Made by a program: the position numbers and the translations under genes. From assembly GCF_001482365.1 (NCBI RefSeq), contig NZ_CP013254.1:1736001-1800000 (forward strand): a stretch of DNA of 64,000 bases. Direction: 5' to 3'. Below, one piece after another: positions 1 to 8,458 of this stretch. The stretch is from Kocuria flava. Its GTDB lineage: Bacteria > Actinomycetota > Actinomycetes > Actinomycetales > Micrococcaceae. The first letter of the stretch is position 1, and each line of letters begins with the position of its first letter. Under the pieces are notes generated by a model, which had not been told where the DNA came from, did not search any database, and saw only the letters and a program-made list of their open reading frames with translations.

Positions 1-695
1 GCTCTGCCGACAGCCCGGAGAGGCTCACCCCACGACTCGCGCCGGTGCGCGGTCACGAGGATCACGGGTCGCCCCTTCGCGAGGCGCGCCGCCAGATCGG
101 AGTCCTCAATGCGGGGCTGTGACGCCACAGTGATGAGCAGCGCATCGATGACGGAGTTGCCGGTGACCACGATGCTCGACGCATCGATGTTCTCCTTCAG
201 GAGGTTCTCACGGCTTGCCGCTGTCGGAGCCAGGTGCAGGCTGGCGATCTGCCCGGTCAGCCGGCGATTGATCTCTTCGGGGAACGGGGAGTACTTGTTG
301 CCCGTCCGCAGTCCTGCCTCGGTGTGAACGACCGGGATCTCCGCGTAGAAGGCGGCCAGAGCACCGACGAAAGTGGTCGAGGTGTCTCCTTGTACGAGGA
401 CGGCATCGGGGCGGTCCTTCTGCAGAACTTCTGTGAGGCCTTCCAATGTGCGATTGCTGATCTGCGTCAGGCTCTGCCCGGGCGCATGGATGTCGAGGTC
501 GCCATCGGGGGTGATGCCGAAGTTCTGGTTCACCTGATCAAGCATCTCCCGGTGCTGTCCCGTGACGACCACGCGTACTTCGAAGCGTGGGTCGTCGCGG
601 AGCGCGAGAACGAGAGGAGCCATCTTGATGCCCTCCGGACGAGTGCCGTAGATCGCCATGATGGTGATGGGTTTGCTGGGGAACGTGCTGGACAT
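1..695 (-). CDS. wecB: UDP-N-acetylglucosamine 2-epimerase, 3' part outside window
   Basis: The frame opens at ATG 693-695, preceded by AGGAG five bases upstream, and runs off the left edge with about 231 residues visible (the family is usually about 370). It carries the family landmarks YGTRPEGIKMAPL near the N-terminus, VTGQHREMLDQ, VQGDTSTTF, HTEAGLRTG and PFPEEINRR. The enzyme interconverts UDP-GlcNAc and UDP-ManNAc in the cytoplasm for polysaccharide or wall teichoic sugar synthesis. It is followed (upstream in the genome sense) by a glycosyltransferase and a LamG-like protein on the same strand, which fits an exopolysaccharide operon. GC is visibly lower than in the window's backbone, as in its neighbours up to 3.1 kb. 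Confidence 0.93.
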   Translation of the reverse strand, partial: MSSTFPSKPITIMAIYGTRPEGIKMAPLVLALRDDPRFEVRVVVTGQHREMLDQVNQNFGITPDGDLDIHAPGQSLTQISNRTLEGLTEVLQKDRPDAVLVQGDTSTTFVGALAAFYAEIPVVHTEAGLRTGNKYSPFPEEINRRLTGQIASLHLAPTAASRENLLKENIDASSIVVTGNSVIDALLITVASQPRIEDSDLAARLAKGRPVILVTAHRRESWGEPLRAVGR

Positions 696-741
696 GGTGG
701 CTCCTGATCGATCGATGTAGTCCGCGCTGGCGCACCGGATA

Positions 742-1392
742 TCACGTGTCTGTGCTGTTGATGACGTCCAGGTCTTGAAACCGGACGCGGGCGTCCTCGG
801 TGTACAGGCCGATGGCGCCGCCGCGATACGGTCGCTCGTCATCGACGATGGTGGTCAGTTCTCGGCCGTCGACGCGTACGGTCATTCGTGGCCAGTCCTG
901 CTCGACCTCGACACGGTAGGCCTGGCCAACAGGGAAGGTCCTGTCGTCACCTGTTGCGAGGAATCGCTGGCTCCCGGGATAGGCCGGGTCCTGTTTCGAG
1001 ATCTCCCACCCGTTGGGTTTGAGTGCGACGGCATAGAAGTGGTCGTTGTCCCTGAAGTTCCACAGAACCCAGCCCACTTCCCACACATTCGGGTCGCCCT
1101 GCCGGAGCTGCTCCTCAGTCTTCATCGTGATGGCGAAATCAGCGTCCTCGTAGGACTGCGTGGTGTGCACCAACGATCCGTGGGTGACGTCAGGTGTGGC
1201 AGCAGCGTTCGGCTCCAGGACCACCTGTTTGTCCGAGCCCACAACGCGTCCGTACCCGGTGTAGAGAACGGACCACTGGCCATGGGTCTCGCCGTCGGAC
1301 CAAGGCTGAATACGCCACATGTTGTTGACCCCTGCCACGACGACCAGAGCAAGTATCCCGACTCCTAGCACAATCCGGACAGGTTTACTCAT
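742..1392 (-). CDS. Anchored/secreted LamG-like (concanavalin A fold) protein
   Basis: 216 residues. Residues 6-23 form one hydrophobic segment after a Lys/Arg-containing start, so it is either a signal peptide or a membrane anchor. The remainder looks like a beta-sandwich of the LamG / 3-keto-disaccharide hydrolase type: WEVGWVLWNF, FYAVALKPNGWEI, YRVEVEQDWPRMTVRVDG and a GGAIGLYTEDARVRFQDLDV end that is typical of such domains. No catalytic residues can be assigned. Its ATG overlaps the stop of the glycosyltransferase by four bases (ATGA), so the two are translationally coupled. It may bind or process the polysaccharide made by that enzyme; this is inference from position. Confidence 0.75.
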   Translation of the reverse strand: MSKPVRIVLGVGILALVVVAGVNNMWRIQPWSDGETHGQWSVLYTGYGRVVGSDKQVVLEPNAAATPDVTHGSLVHTTQSYEDADFAITMKTEEQLRQGDPNVWEVGWVLWNFRDNDHFYAVALKPNGWEISKQDPAYPGSQRFLATGDDRTFPVGQAYRVEVEQDWPRMTVRVDGRELTTIVDDERPYRGGAIGLYTEDARVRFQDLDVINSTDT

Positions 1393-2729
1393 GTGTGCAC
1401 CTCGGTGGTGAGCTCATTCGCGGATGAGTCGACCTGGGTCTTGTTCTCGACGACACGTTCTGTTTTCGACCAGCCGTTCTGCCCGCGTACAGCTCGGTAC
1501 GTCGCCTTCCATCCCGCGAGGTACCACAGCGTCGCGTAGAGCACGTACGCATGCATGAGAACAACGGCGGTCGGCACTCGCAGACCGTGGTGCCGTTCTT
1601 GGGACCAGTAGACGAGGCCGAATAGGAGAGCTGGCCCGAATGCGACGAGATAGGCGGAGATCCACCACCGTGAGACGACGGCGTCGCCCACCACGATCCC
1701 GAGGATGACATCGAATGCCCACAGGGCGAAGGCCACGCTGAGGCACGACGTAATCAGCAGGAGGAACGGACTGGTCAGGTGGTACACCAGGTCGGCTCGC
1801 CGTGTTCCGGTGAGGTCACGGAGCACCCAGGGGACCAGGCCCCAGGACTGCAGGTGTCCCTGGAACCAGCGAGTCCGTTGCTTCACCCATCGCTTGACGT
1901 CCACAAGTCCTTGCTGATGCACCGACGACGTCGAGCAGAACTCCGTCTCCCATCCGTCGATGAGGAGTCGCACGCCTAGGTCGAGGTCTTCCGTAAGGCT
2001 GCGCGACCACGGTGACTCTCCCAGCCCGTTCAGGGCGGAGAGGCGGACGAACTGACCATTGCCACCAAGACCGACACTCCTGAGATGGCGTCGTCCACGC
2101 TGGAAGACATGTGTGTAGAGCACGAACTCCAGATCCTGCATACGTGCCAGCAGGTTTTGATGCCGGTTGTTGATACGGACGCCGATCTGCACGGCACCGA
2201 GCCGATTGTCCATGAACAGCGGAAGAACGTCCCCCAGGGCGTGAGCGTCGAGTCGCCCATCGGCATCCATGACGCACACGACAACCTCGGAGTGGGGTAT
2301 CCCGGCAATCAGATCACTGTGACGCAAATGCTGGATCGCAGCGTTGAGAGCTTCACCCTTCCCCTGTCGGGCCCCCGGAAGTACTCGTTGGAAGAGATGA
2401 ACCCGTGGATCCGGGTGTGTGCGCACGATGTCTGCCGTGTCGTCGTCGGAGCCATCGTCGATGACAAGAATGTGCACCCGGGGATGTTCTAGACTTGCCA
2501 GACGGTCCAAGCTCGCATTGAGGACCCTGTCCTCGTTCAGGCACGGCACGACGAACACGACCGTCTTGTCCTCCGGAACAAAGGAGCAGAACTCTCGTCG
2601 TGCTCGTGCGGAGCGTGGCTCCCACCGCGAGAGAACAAGGACCGTCAGGCCGTACAGGACACTGATGGTCACGAGGAGCACAGCAAGAGAGAGGACGAGG
2701 TCAATCCTCTCTCCGAACAGCATGATCAT
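1389..2729 (-). CDS. Membrane family 2 glycosyltransferase (poly-GlcNAc synthase-like)
   Basis: 446 residues. One N-terminal membrane segment (about 10-30) precedes a GT-A catalytic domain: VVFVVPCLNED, HILVIDDGSDDDT, a metal-binding VMDADGRLDAHAL, TEDLDLGVRLLIDGWE and the processive-synthase motif QRTRWFQGHLQSW (Q-x-x-RW). Two or three C-terminal membrane segments follow (about 315-400). This order matches PgaC/IcaA-like or hyaluronan/cellulose synthase-like enzymes that polymerise and extrude a sugar chain. The substrate cannot be read from sequence; GlcNAc is the most common in this subfamily. Start ATG 2727-2729 is chosen because it begins just before the first membrane segment. It overlaps the next gene and follows a small membrane protein gene. 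Confidence 0.88.
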   Translation of the reverse strand: MIMLFGERIDLVLSLAVLLVTISVLYGLTVLVLSRWEPRSARARREFCSFVPEDKTVVFVVPCLNEDRVLNASLDRLASLEHPRVHILVIDDGSDDDTADIVRTHPDPRVHLFQRVLPGARQGKGEALNAAIQHLRHSDLIAGIPHSEVVVCVMDADGRLDAHALGDVLPLFMDNRLGAVQIGVRINNRHQNLLARMQDLEFVLYTHVFQRGRRHLRSVGLGGNGQFVRLSALNGLGESPWSRSLTEDLDLGVRLLIDGWETEFCSTSSVHQQGLVDVKRWVKQRTRWFQGHLQSWGLVPWVLRDLTGTRRADLVYHLTSPFLLLITSCLSVAFALWAFDVILGIVVGDAVVSRWWISAYLVAFGPALLFGLVYWSQERHHGLRVPTAVVLMHAYVLYATLWYLAGWKATYRAVRGQNGWSKTERVVENKTQVDSSANELTTEVHT

Positions 2730-2740
2730 GGTCGGACGCC

Positions 2741-3031
2741 TCAGGCGCTCAGGGCGCGCTCATCAGCGGCCTCAACCGGCCGGCCGCCCCAACCAACCTC
2801 CACCTGCACGGGCAGCGAGGTCACGGTGGCATGCAACTCCTCATGCTGATGACGGTTGCGAATGCGTGTGGCAACGCTCGAGATGGCGACAGCGCTCATC
2901 AAGAACAGCAGGTAAGCCATGAAGAGTGCCATGGCGAGCGTGAGCAATATGCGACTGCCGTCCTGCAGGAAGGATTGAGCGGAAGCCGCAAAGGAAGCGG
3001 TGCTCATGGGCATGACAAGATTGACGTACAC
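2741..3031 (-). CDS. Small membrane protein, unknown
   Basis: About 96 residues with one strong membrane span (ILLTLAMALFMAYLLFLMSAVAI) followed by a basic, His/Arg-rich stretch and a short acidic tail. I do not recognise the family. The frame can be extended to 3094 but only through a TTG without a ribosome site. GTG 3029-3031 has GGGGGG six bases upstream and is preferred, while ATG 3005-3007 is a further option. It lies 11 bp before the glycosyltransferase and is probably its operon partner, perhaps an accessory subunit of the synthase (inference). Confidence 0.55.
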   Translation of the reverse strand: MYVNLVMPMSTASFAASAQSFLQDGSRILLTLAMALFMAYLLFLMSAVAISSVATRIRNRHQHEELHATVTSLPVQVEVGWGGRPVEAADERALSA

Positions 3032-3466
3032 AGAGTTCCCCCCGATGCGAAGCGGGCCCATCCCCCCGATGGGCCAGCCAGCCACCTTCCCCAAGGTGAA
3101 CCAGCTAGTAATAGAGTTCCAGAAGGGGGGTGCCTATGCAAAAGGGAGGTCTTCCCGCCATCATCTGCGGCAATCCATCCCCATGTGCTTGTTTAAGCAA
3201 ATATGATTCATAACCATATAAACCATAGGTGCCCGCCCGCTCGTTTGCTACTCAATGTAGCTCGAAGTGGGGACAGACAGAGCTGCACTTTTCAGGCCTG
3301 CTGAGATGTTCCGGGTGAGGTCACAATTCGCGCATGACCAGTTGTTTCGTCCCTCAACTCCCCGCTCACAAGCCGCGATTTGCAGTCATGTACCCACACG
3401 TCGCTGTAGGCAGGGATGTCCTAGCAGTCCTGGGTGTCGATGTGCAGCAACCGATCAGGAGCGAGC
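3032..3466. other. Intergenic boundary with an AT-rich stretch
   Basis: No coding frame with convincing composition on either strand. Bases 3100-3260 are clearly richer in A and T than the rest of the window (for example AAATATGATTCATAACC near 3198) and probably hold the promoter of the leftward polysaccharide genes. It also marks the compositional step between the lower-GC left end and the GC-rich backbone. Confidence 0.5.
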
Positions 3467-4288
3467 TCAGCTCAGCGCGTCGACCAGCTGCTTGAGCATC
3501 GCGCCCATCCGGAAGCGCTCCGGGACGAGCGGTTCGAGGCCCATCGCCTCGAGCGGGGCGGCCGTGACGGGCCCGACGGTCGCGGCGAGCATGCCGTTCC
3601 GGAAGGCGGCGAGCAGCTCCTCGTGGAGGCCGAGCTCCTCGGCGGTCGAGAACAGGGCGTCGACGGCCGGGGCGGCGGTGAACGTGATGGCGTCCACGCG
3701 GCCGGCGGCGGCCTCGCGGATCAGGACGGGGACCTGCCCGTCGTCGTCGGCGGGGGCCCACCGGTAGGGGGTCACGGTGAGCACGCGGGCCCCGGCGTCG
3801 GTGAGCCGGCGGCGCTGGGCGACGTCGGCGATCCCGTGCAGCTGCAGCCCCACCGTGCGGCCGGTGAGGTCCCCGCCGTGCTCGGCGAGCACGAGGTCCA
3901 CGAGCCCTGCGGTGGTCTCGTCGGCCGACATCCCCGCGTCCTCGAGGCCCAGCCCGCGCACGGCGCCGCGGCCCTTGGGCCCGCGCACGTACACGGCGGC
4001 CCCGTGCAGGCAGATCAGCAGCTCGGCGTCGAAGCCCTGGGCCACCGCGGCGTCGTGCCAGCGGCGCAGCCCGTAGCCGGTCGTGATGAGCACGAGGTCC
4101 GGCCGGGCCTCGAACAGCGCCCGGGACGCGGCGGCGAGCGGGCCGTCCCGGTCCACGGGCTCGACCTTCAGCGCCGGCGCGTGGATCACCCGCGCGCCGC
4201 GGCGCTCGAGGGCCGCGATCTGGTCCTCGGCGCGGCGGTGGGCGGTCACGCCCACGACCCGGCCCGTCAGCGGACCGGGCTCAGCCAT
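3467..4288 (-). CDS. hemD: Uroporphyrinogen-III synthase-like protein (HemD family)
   Basis: 273 residues, the usual length of a single HemD domain. Landmarks: RVVGVTAHRRAEDQIAALERRG at the start, TTGYGLRRW, VGLQLHG, TPYRW, TFTAAPAVDALF, and VGPVTAAPLEAMGL near the end. HemD closes hydroxymethylbilane to uroporphyrinogen III in the cytoplasm. This copy is much closer to the HemD half of the NnaR-type protein at 37.6-38.7 kb than a general HemD would be, but lacks the DNA-binding tail. ATG 4286-4288 overlaps the end of cobA by eight bases, so it is translated with cobA and likely serves siroheme supply for nitrite reductase. A role as a regulator fragment cannot be excluded. Confidence 0.85.
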   Translation of the reverse strand: MAEPGPLTGRVVGVTAHRRAEDQIAALERRGARVIHAPALKVEPVDRDGPLAAASRALFEARPDLVLITTGYGLRRWHDAAVAQGFDAELLICLHGAAVYVRGPKGRGAVRGLGLEDAGMSADETTAGLVDLVLAEHGGDLTGRTVGLQLHGIADVAQRRRLTDAGARVLTVTPYRWAPADDDGQVPVLIREAAAGRVDAITFTAAPAVDALFSTAEELGLHEELLAAFRNGMLAATVGPVTAAPLEAMGLEPLVPERFRMGAMLKQLVDALS

Positions 4289-5300
4289 GCGCGGCGACCT
4301 CCGCGAGGAACGCGTTGCGCTCCGCGGTCGCCAGGCGCACGACCGGGCCCACGACGACGACGGCGGGGGAGCCGCAGCCCGCCCGCGCCGTGTCCTCGAC
4401 CGCGTCGCGCAGCGAGGTGATCGTGGAGCGCTGCCGGTCGGTGAACCCGCGCTCGACCACGGCCAGGGGCGTGGCGGGGTCGGCCCCGGCGCGCACCAGC
4501 CCGGAGACGAGGTGGGGGAGCGTGCCCACGCCCATGAGCACCACGAGGGTGCCGCCGGCGGCGCCGAGGCCCGCGAAGTGCTGCAGCTCCGCCTCGGAGA
4601 ACGGCACGTGGCCGGAGGCGACCGTGAACATCCGGGAGACCTCGCGGAAGGTCACCGGGATCCCGGCCGCCCCGGGCACCGAGACCGCGCTCGTGATCCC
4701 CGGGACGACGTCGACCGGGATGCCGTGGGCGGCGCACGCGGCCAGCTCCTCGCCGCCGCGGCCGAAGACGTAGGGGTCCCCGCCCTTGAGCCGCACGACC
4801 GACTTCCCGGCCAGGGCGTGGACGACGATGAGGTCCTGGATCCGCTCCTGCGGCACCGGGTGGTGGCCGGGGGTCTTGCCGACCGGGATGACCTCGGCGC
4901 CGGGGGCGGCCGCGGCGACCGCCCCGGCCGGGGCGAGCCGGTCCACGAGCACGACGTCGGCGTCCTGCAGCGCCTGCACCGCCCGCACCGTCAGCAGGTC
5001 CTCGGCCCCCGGGCCGCCGCCGACCAGGGTGACCCGCCCGCCCTCGCGGGCGGCCGGTTCGTGGACGACCGGCACGCGGGCCCCGGCGTCGTCGAGGGCC
5101 TTCCGCCACCGGGCACGGCCCTCCCCGACGACGACGGCGAGCCCCGCCCCGGCCACGTCGGCCGGGCGCAGCTGCTCGGGGGCCGCGACCGGGCGGACCT
5201 CCGCGCCGGCGGCGGCGCAGCGGCGCAGGGCGCGGCGGGCGGCGGCGGGTTCGCCCAGCACGAGCACGGGCACGGCGGTGAGGTCGGCGGTCAGGAGCAT
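4281..5300 (-). CDS. cobA: Uroporphyrinogen-III C-methyltransferase (SUMT)
   Basis: 339 residues. The C-terminal 250 residues are a SUMT domain: VTLVGGGPGAEDLLTVRA, DADVVLVDRLA, VGKTPGHHPVPQE, VVRLKGGDPYVFGRGGEE, VVPGITSAVSVPG, and GTLVVLMG. It methylates uroporphyrinogen III twice to precorrin-2 for siroheme. The first 90 residues look like a reduced Rossmann module of the CysG/Met8 type (VPVLVLGEPAAARRAL), with no clear NAD motif left, so oxidation to sirohydrochlorin may need another enzyme. The start ATG 5298-5300 has GGAGG six bases upstream; a longer frame to 5363 lacks such a site and would overlap the promoter. First gene of a cobA-hemD operon, divergent from sirB. Confidence 0.92.
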   Translation of the reverse strand: MLLTADLTAVPVLVLGEPAAARRALRRCAAAGAEVRPVAAPEQLRPADVAGAGLAVVVGEGRARWRKALDDAGARVPVVHEPAAREGGRVTLVGGGPGAEDLLTVRAVQALQDADVVLVDRLAPAGAVAAAAPGAEVIPVGKTPGHHPVPQERIQDLIVVHALAGKSVVRLKGGDPYVFGRGGEELAACAAHGIPVDVVPGITSAVSVPGAAGIPVTFREVSRMFTVASGHVPFSEAELQHFAGLGAAGGTLVVLMGVGTLPHLVSGLVRAGADPATPLAVVERGFTDRQRSTITSLRDAVEDTARAGCGSPAVVVVGPVVRLATAERNAFLAEVAAHG

Positions 5301-5351
5301 GCGGTCCTCCAGGGGGTGGGTGCACCGGGGTGCACGTGTGGTCCGGACTCC

Positions 5352-5394
5352 AGCGTGCGGCATGCGTGTTTCCCCGGCATTGCCGCGTGACGTC
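5352..5394 (-). promoter_or_regulatory. cobA promoter with phased GAAAC/GCAAT pentamers
   Basis: Read on the minus strand: GACGT, six bases, GCAAT (5379-5383), six bases, GAAAC (5368-5372), ten bases, then CACGCT (5352-5357) as a likely -10 box. The same 11-bp phasing and the same 10-base gap to the -10 box are found before narK, nirB, nirD and nnaR, which points to a shared nitrogen or nitrate regulator. No experiment is implied; this is pattern matching by eye. Confidence 0.55.
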
Positions 5395-5488
5395 GCATGA
5401 CGACTGTTGCGTTCCGTGCCGGTTGCCGCTCCCGCACGGGCCTGGCTCCGTTCCGTGAGGCGGGGATCCGGGTCCTAGGCTGGTGCCC

Positions 5489-6217
5489 ATGTCCTCGACC
5501 GGTTCCCCCGTCCTGCTCGCCTGCGCCCACGGCACCCGCTCGCGCGCGGGCCGCCGCGCGGTGTCCCGCCTCGTCGACGCGGTCGCCGCGGCGCTGCCCG
5601 GCACCGAGGTCGTGCCCACGTGGGTCGACGTCCAGACCCCCGACCTCGCCGAGCGCACCGGGCAGCTGGCCGGGCGGCCCGCGGTGGTCGTGCCGCTGCT
5701 GCTCTCGGCGGGCTACCACGTCTACGTGGACGTGGCTCGGGCCGTCGCCGCGGACGAGCAGCACCGGGTCTCCGCGGCGCTCGGCCCGGACCGGGCCCTC
5801 GCCCGCCTGCTCGCCCGGCGCGTGCACGAGGCCTGCGCCCGCACCGGCACCCCGCTGCGGCCCGCCGACGCCGTGGTGCTCGCCACCGCCGGTTCCTCCG
5901 ACCGCCGTGCCGTGGCCGACTGCGCGGTCGTGGCCGAGCAGCTGGGGGAGGAGCTGGGCCGGCCCGTGACGGTGTCCTACCTCGCGGCGGCCTCGCCCCG
6001 CGTGGCGCAGGCGGTCGCCGACGCCCGGTCCTCCGTGCCCGCGGGCGGGCGGGTCGTGGTCGCCAACTACCTGCTGGCACCGGGCTACTTCCTGGACCGC
6101 TCCCGGGAGGCCGGCGCCGACGTCGACGCCGACCCGCTCGCCCTGCCCGACGGCGAGGTCCCGCCGGAGCTGGTCGACGTCATCGTCACCCGCTACCGCT
6201 CGCAGCTGCCGGCCTGA
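5489..6217 (+). CDS. sirB: Sirohydrochlorin ferrochelatase-like protein (CbiX/SirB family)
   Basis: 242 residues forming two CbiX-like halves: PVLLACAHGTRSRAGRRAV with the metal-site histidine at the start, PLLLSAGYHVYVDV, then a second half with VVLATAGSSDRRAV, VTVSYLAAASPRVAQAV and VVANYLLAPGYFLDR. It inserts Fe2+ into sirohydrochlorin to give siroheme for NirB and sulfite reductase. ATG 5489 is preceded by TAGGCT seven bases upstream and by no ribosome site, so a leaderless transcript is likely; GTG 5483 is possible. It is divergent from cobA. Its stop codon lies inside the first bases of the large inverted repeat. Confidence 0.88.
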   Translation: MSSTGSPVLLACAHGTRSRAGRRAVSRLVDAVAAALPGTEVVPTWVDVQTPDLAERTGQLAGRPAVVVPLLLSAGYHVYVDVARAVAADEQHRVSAALGPDRALARLLARRVHEACARTGTPLRPADAVVLATAGSSDRRAVADCAVVAEQLGEELGRPVTVSYLAAASPRVAQAVADARSSVPAGGRVVVANYLLAPGYFLDRSREAGADVDADPLALPDGEVPPELVDVIVTRYRSQLPA

Positions 6218-6973
6218 CCCGCCGGCCGGCTTTCGTGGTGGCCCTGCGCCCGGGGAAGCCCCTCGCGGCGCCGAGTCCCCACCGTGGCCCCCGGCCCGCG
6301 CCCGCGCCGAGTGCCCACAGCACTGACCCCTGCGTCCGCCGAGTCCCCACCGCACCACCTCCCGCACCGCCAGGACTCCAGCACATCGGGCCTGCGTCCG
6401 CCGAGACCCCACCATGCCGACGCTGGCGTCGCCGAGTCCCCATCCGCGCAAACCGCTGCTCTCGCTGAGTCCCCATCTCACCGGCTCCGGCAGTGCGGAG
6501 TCCCCACGCCACCTGGTCTGCGTTCACCGAGTCCCCTACTGGGCAACCGGTTTGTCGCCGAGTCCCCTTGATGTCGGCATTTCCCCCGTCGCGCGACGGG
6601 GGAAATGCCGACATCGAGGGGACTCGGCGACAAACCGGTTGCCCAGTAGGGGACTCGGTGAACGCAGACCAGGTGGCGTGGGGACTCCGCACTGCCGGAG
6701 CCGGTGAGATGGGGACTCAGCGAGAGCAGCGGTTTGCGCGGATGGGGACTCGGCGACGCCAGCGTCGGCATGGTGGGGTCTCGGCGGACGCAGGCCCGAT
6801 GTGCTGGAGTCCTGGCGGTGCGGGAGGTGGTGCGGTGGGGACTCGGCGGACGCAGGGGTCAGTGCTGTGGGCACTCGGCGCGGGCGCGGGCCGGGGGCCA
6901 CGGTGGGGACTCGGCGCCGCGAGGGGCTTCCCCGGGCGCAGGGCCACCACGAAAGCCGGCCGGCGGGTCAGGC
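6212..6973. repeat. 762-bp near-perfect inverted repeat (arms of 381 bp)
   Basis: Every base I compared on the left arm (6212-6592) pairs with the right arm (6593-6973) except T6569/G6616. The centre is the hairpin CCCCCGTCGCGCGACGGGGG. Both arms are built from spaced units of the type CGAGTCCCC (or GGGGACTCG). The left arm starts two codons before the end of sirB and the right arm ends inside the permease gene. Thus sirB's downstream region appears once in its own orientation and once inverted. No protein is expected here; frames running through it are accidental. It may act as a transcription terminator for sirB. Confidence 0.93.
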
Positions 6974-8300
6974 AGTTCTGTCCCAGGATCACGATCGCGC
7001 ACAACGCCAGGGCGATCATCGGTCCCAGCGGGAAGAAGCGGGCCTTGTACGGGAGGTCGGCCAGGTCCTTGCCCTGGGCCAGGTAGGCCTTGCGGAAGCG
7101 GTAGTGGCTCCAGGCGATGCCCATCCACACGATGAACCCCGCCAGCCCCGACGCGCTCACGAGCCAGACGTAGGCGGCCCCGTCGCCGATCAGGGTGGTC
7201 AGGAAGCAGGCGGCCCCGACGGTGGTGGTGGCCAGCAGGGCGTTCATCGGCACCCCGCGCCGGTTGACCTTCGCGAGGAACTTGGGGGCTTTGCCGGAGT
7301 CGGCCAGGGCCCAGAGCATGCGGGTGGAGGCGTAGAGCCCGGAGTTGCCGGCCGAGAGGATCGCGGTGAGGATCACCGCGTTCATCACCGAGGCCGCGGC
7401 CAGGACCCCGGCGTTCTCGAAGACCAGGGTGAACGGGGAGATGGAGATGTCCTCGACCCCGGAGCCCAGCAGGTGGGGGCTGGTGTAGGGGATGAGGAAC
7501 CCGACGATGGTGATCGCCCCGACGTAGAAGAGCAGGATGCGCACGAACACGGTGCGGATCGCGCGCGGGACGTTCTTCTCGGGGTCCTCTGCCTCACCGG
7601 CGGCGACACCGACGAGTTCGGTGCCCTGGAAGGAGAAGCCGGCGACCATGAAGATCGCCAGGATCCCGGCCCCGCCCCCGACGAAGGGGGCGTCCCCGGT
7701 GGTCCAGTTGGAGAACCCGGGGGATTCGCCGCCGAGGATGCCCACGATCATCAGCACGCCCAGGACCAGGAAGATCACGACGGTGGCGACCTTGATGAGG
7801 GAGAACCAGAACTCGCTCTCACCGTAGGCCCGGGTGGACAGGGCGTTGAGGCCGAAGAGGACGGCCAGGAACAGGGCCGACCAGATCCAGGAGGGGACAT
7901 CGGGCAGCCAGTAGCGCATGATCAGGGCTGCGGCCACGAGTTCGGCGGCGACGGTGATCGCCCAGTTGTACCAGTAGTTCCAGCCGATGGCGAAGCCGAA
8001 GGAGGGGCTGACGAAGCGGGTGGAGTACTCCTCGAAGGCCCCGGAGACCGGCAGGTAGGTCGACATCTCGCCCAGCGACTGCATGAGCAGGAACACCATG
8101 AGTCCGATGGCGACGTAGGCCAGGAGGGCCCCGCCGGGGCCGGCGGTGGCGATGGTGTTGCCCGAGGCCACGAACAGGCCGGTGCCGATGGCACCACCCA
8201 TCGCGATCATCGTCAGGTGGCGGGTCTTGAGGGTGCGGCGCAGGTGCCCCTGGGTCTCAGGGGTCGGCTGCTCGTGCACCGGTGGTGCGGCGATGGCCAC
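6717..8300 (-). CDS. Amino-acid permease (APC superfamily), C-terminus replaced
   Basis: GTG 8298-8300 with AAGGAG seven bases upstream. Residues 1-442 are a clear amino acid/polyamine permease: MIAMGGAIGTGLFVASG at the first span, GATVVLMGGL-like spans through FQGTELVGVAAGEAEDPEKNVPRAI, and RRGVPMNALLATTTVG, ending at ALCAIVILGQN. Related LysP/GABA-permease proteins continue for about 55-60 residues with two more membrane spans. Here the homologous sequence stops exactly at base 6974, the edge of the inverted repeat, and 85 unrelated Pro/Arg-rich residues follow. The transporter is therefore probably non-functional, or the join is an assembly error. Confidence 0.8.
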   Translation of the reverse strand: MAIAAPPVHEQPTPETQGHLRRTLKTRHLTMIAMGGAIGTGLFVASGNTIATAGPGGALLAYVAIGLMVFLLMQSLGEMSTYLPVSGAFEEYSTRFVSPSFGFAIGWNYWYNWAITVAAELVAAALIMRYWLPDVPSWIWSALFLAVLFGLNALSTRAYGESEFWFSLIKVATVVIFLVLGVLMIVGILGGESPGFSNWTTGDAPFVGGGAGILAIFMVAGFSFQGTELVGVAAGEAEDPEKNVPRAIRTVFVRILLFYVGAITIVGFLIPYTSPHLLGSGVEDISISPFTLVFENAGVLAAASVMNAVILTAILSAGNSGLYASTRMLWALADSGKAPKFLAKVNRRGVPMNALLATTTVGAACFLTTLIGDGAAYVWLVSASGLAGFIVWMGIAWSHYRFRKAYLAQGKDLADLPYKARFFPLGPMIALALCAIVILGQNCLTRRPAFVVALRPGKPLAAPSPHRGPRPAPAPSAHSTDPCVRRVPTAPPPAPPGLQHIGPASAETPPCRRWRRRVPIRANRCSR

Positions 8301-8458
8301 GGGATTCTCCTTGAACGGGTGCGGTGGAGGGCACGCCAGGGAGAGGCCCGGGGGGTCACCGTCCCCCCGAACGGTCACAGGGCATTATGGGCGTTCCCGT
8401 TTGCGGGCACAAAACGAGCTGGTCGGAGCGGGGTGGAGCGCGCCTCTACGATGGTCGG

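Noticed and set aside
6414..6771. Two nearly identical 97-residue frames on opposite strands
   Set aside because: They are the same sequence read from the two arms of the inverted repeat, Ser/Pro-rich and without ribosome sites.
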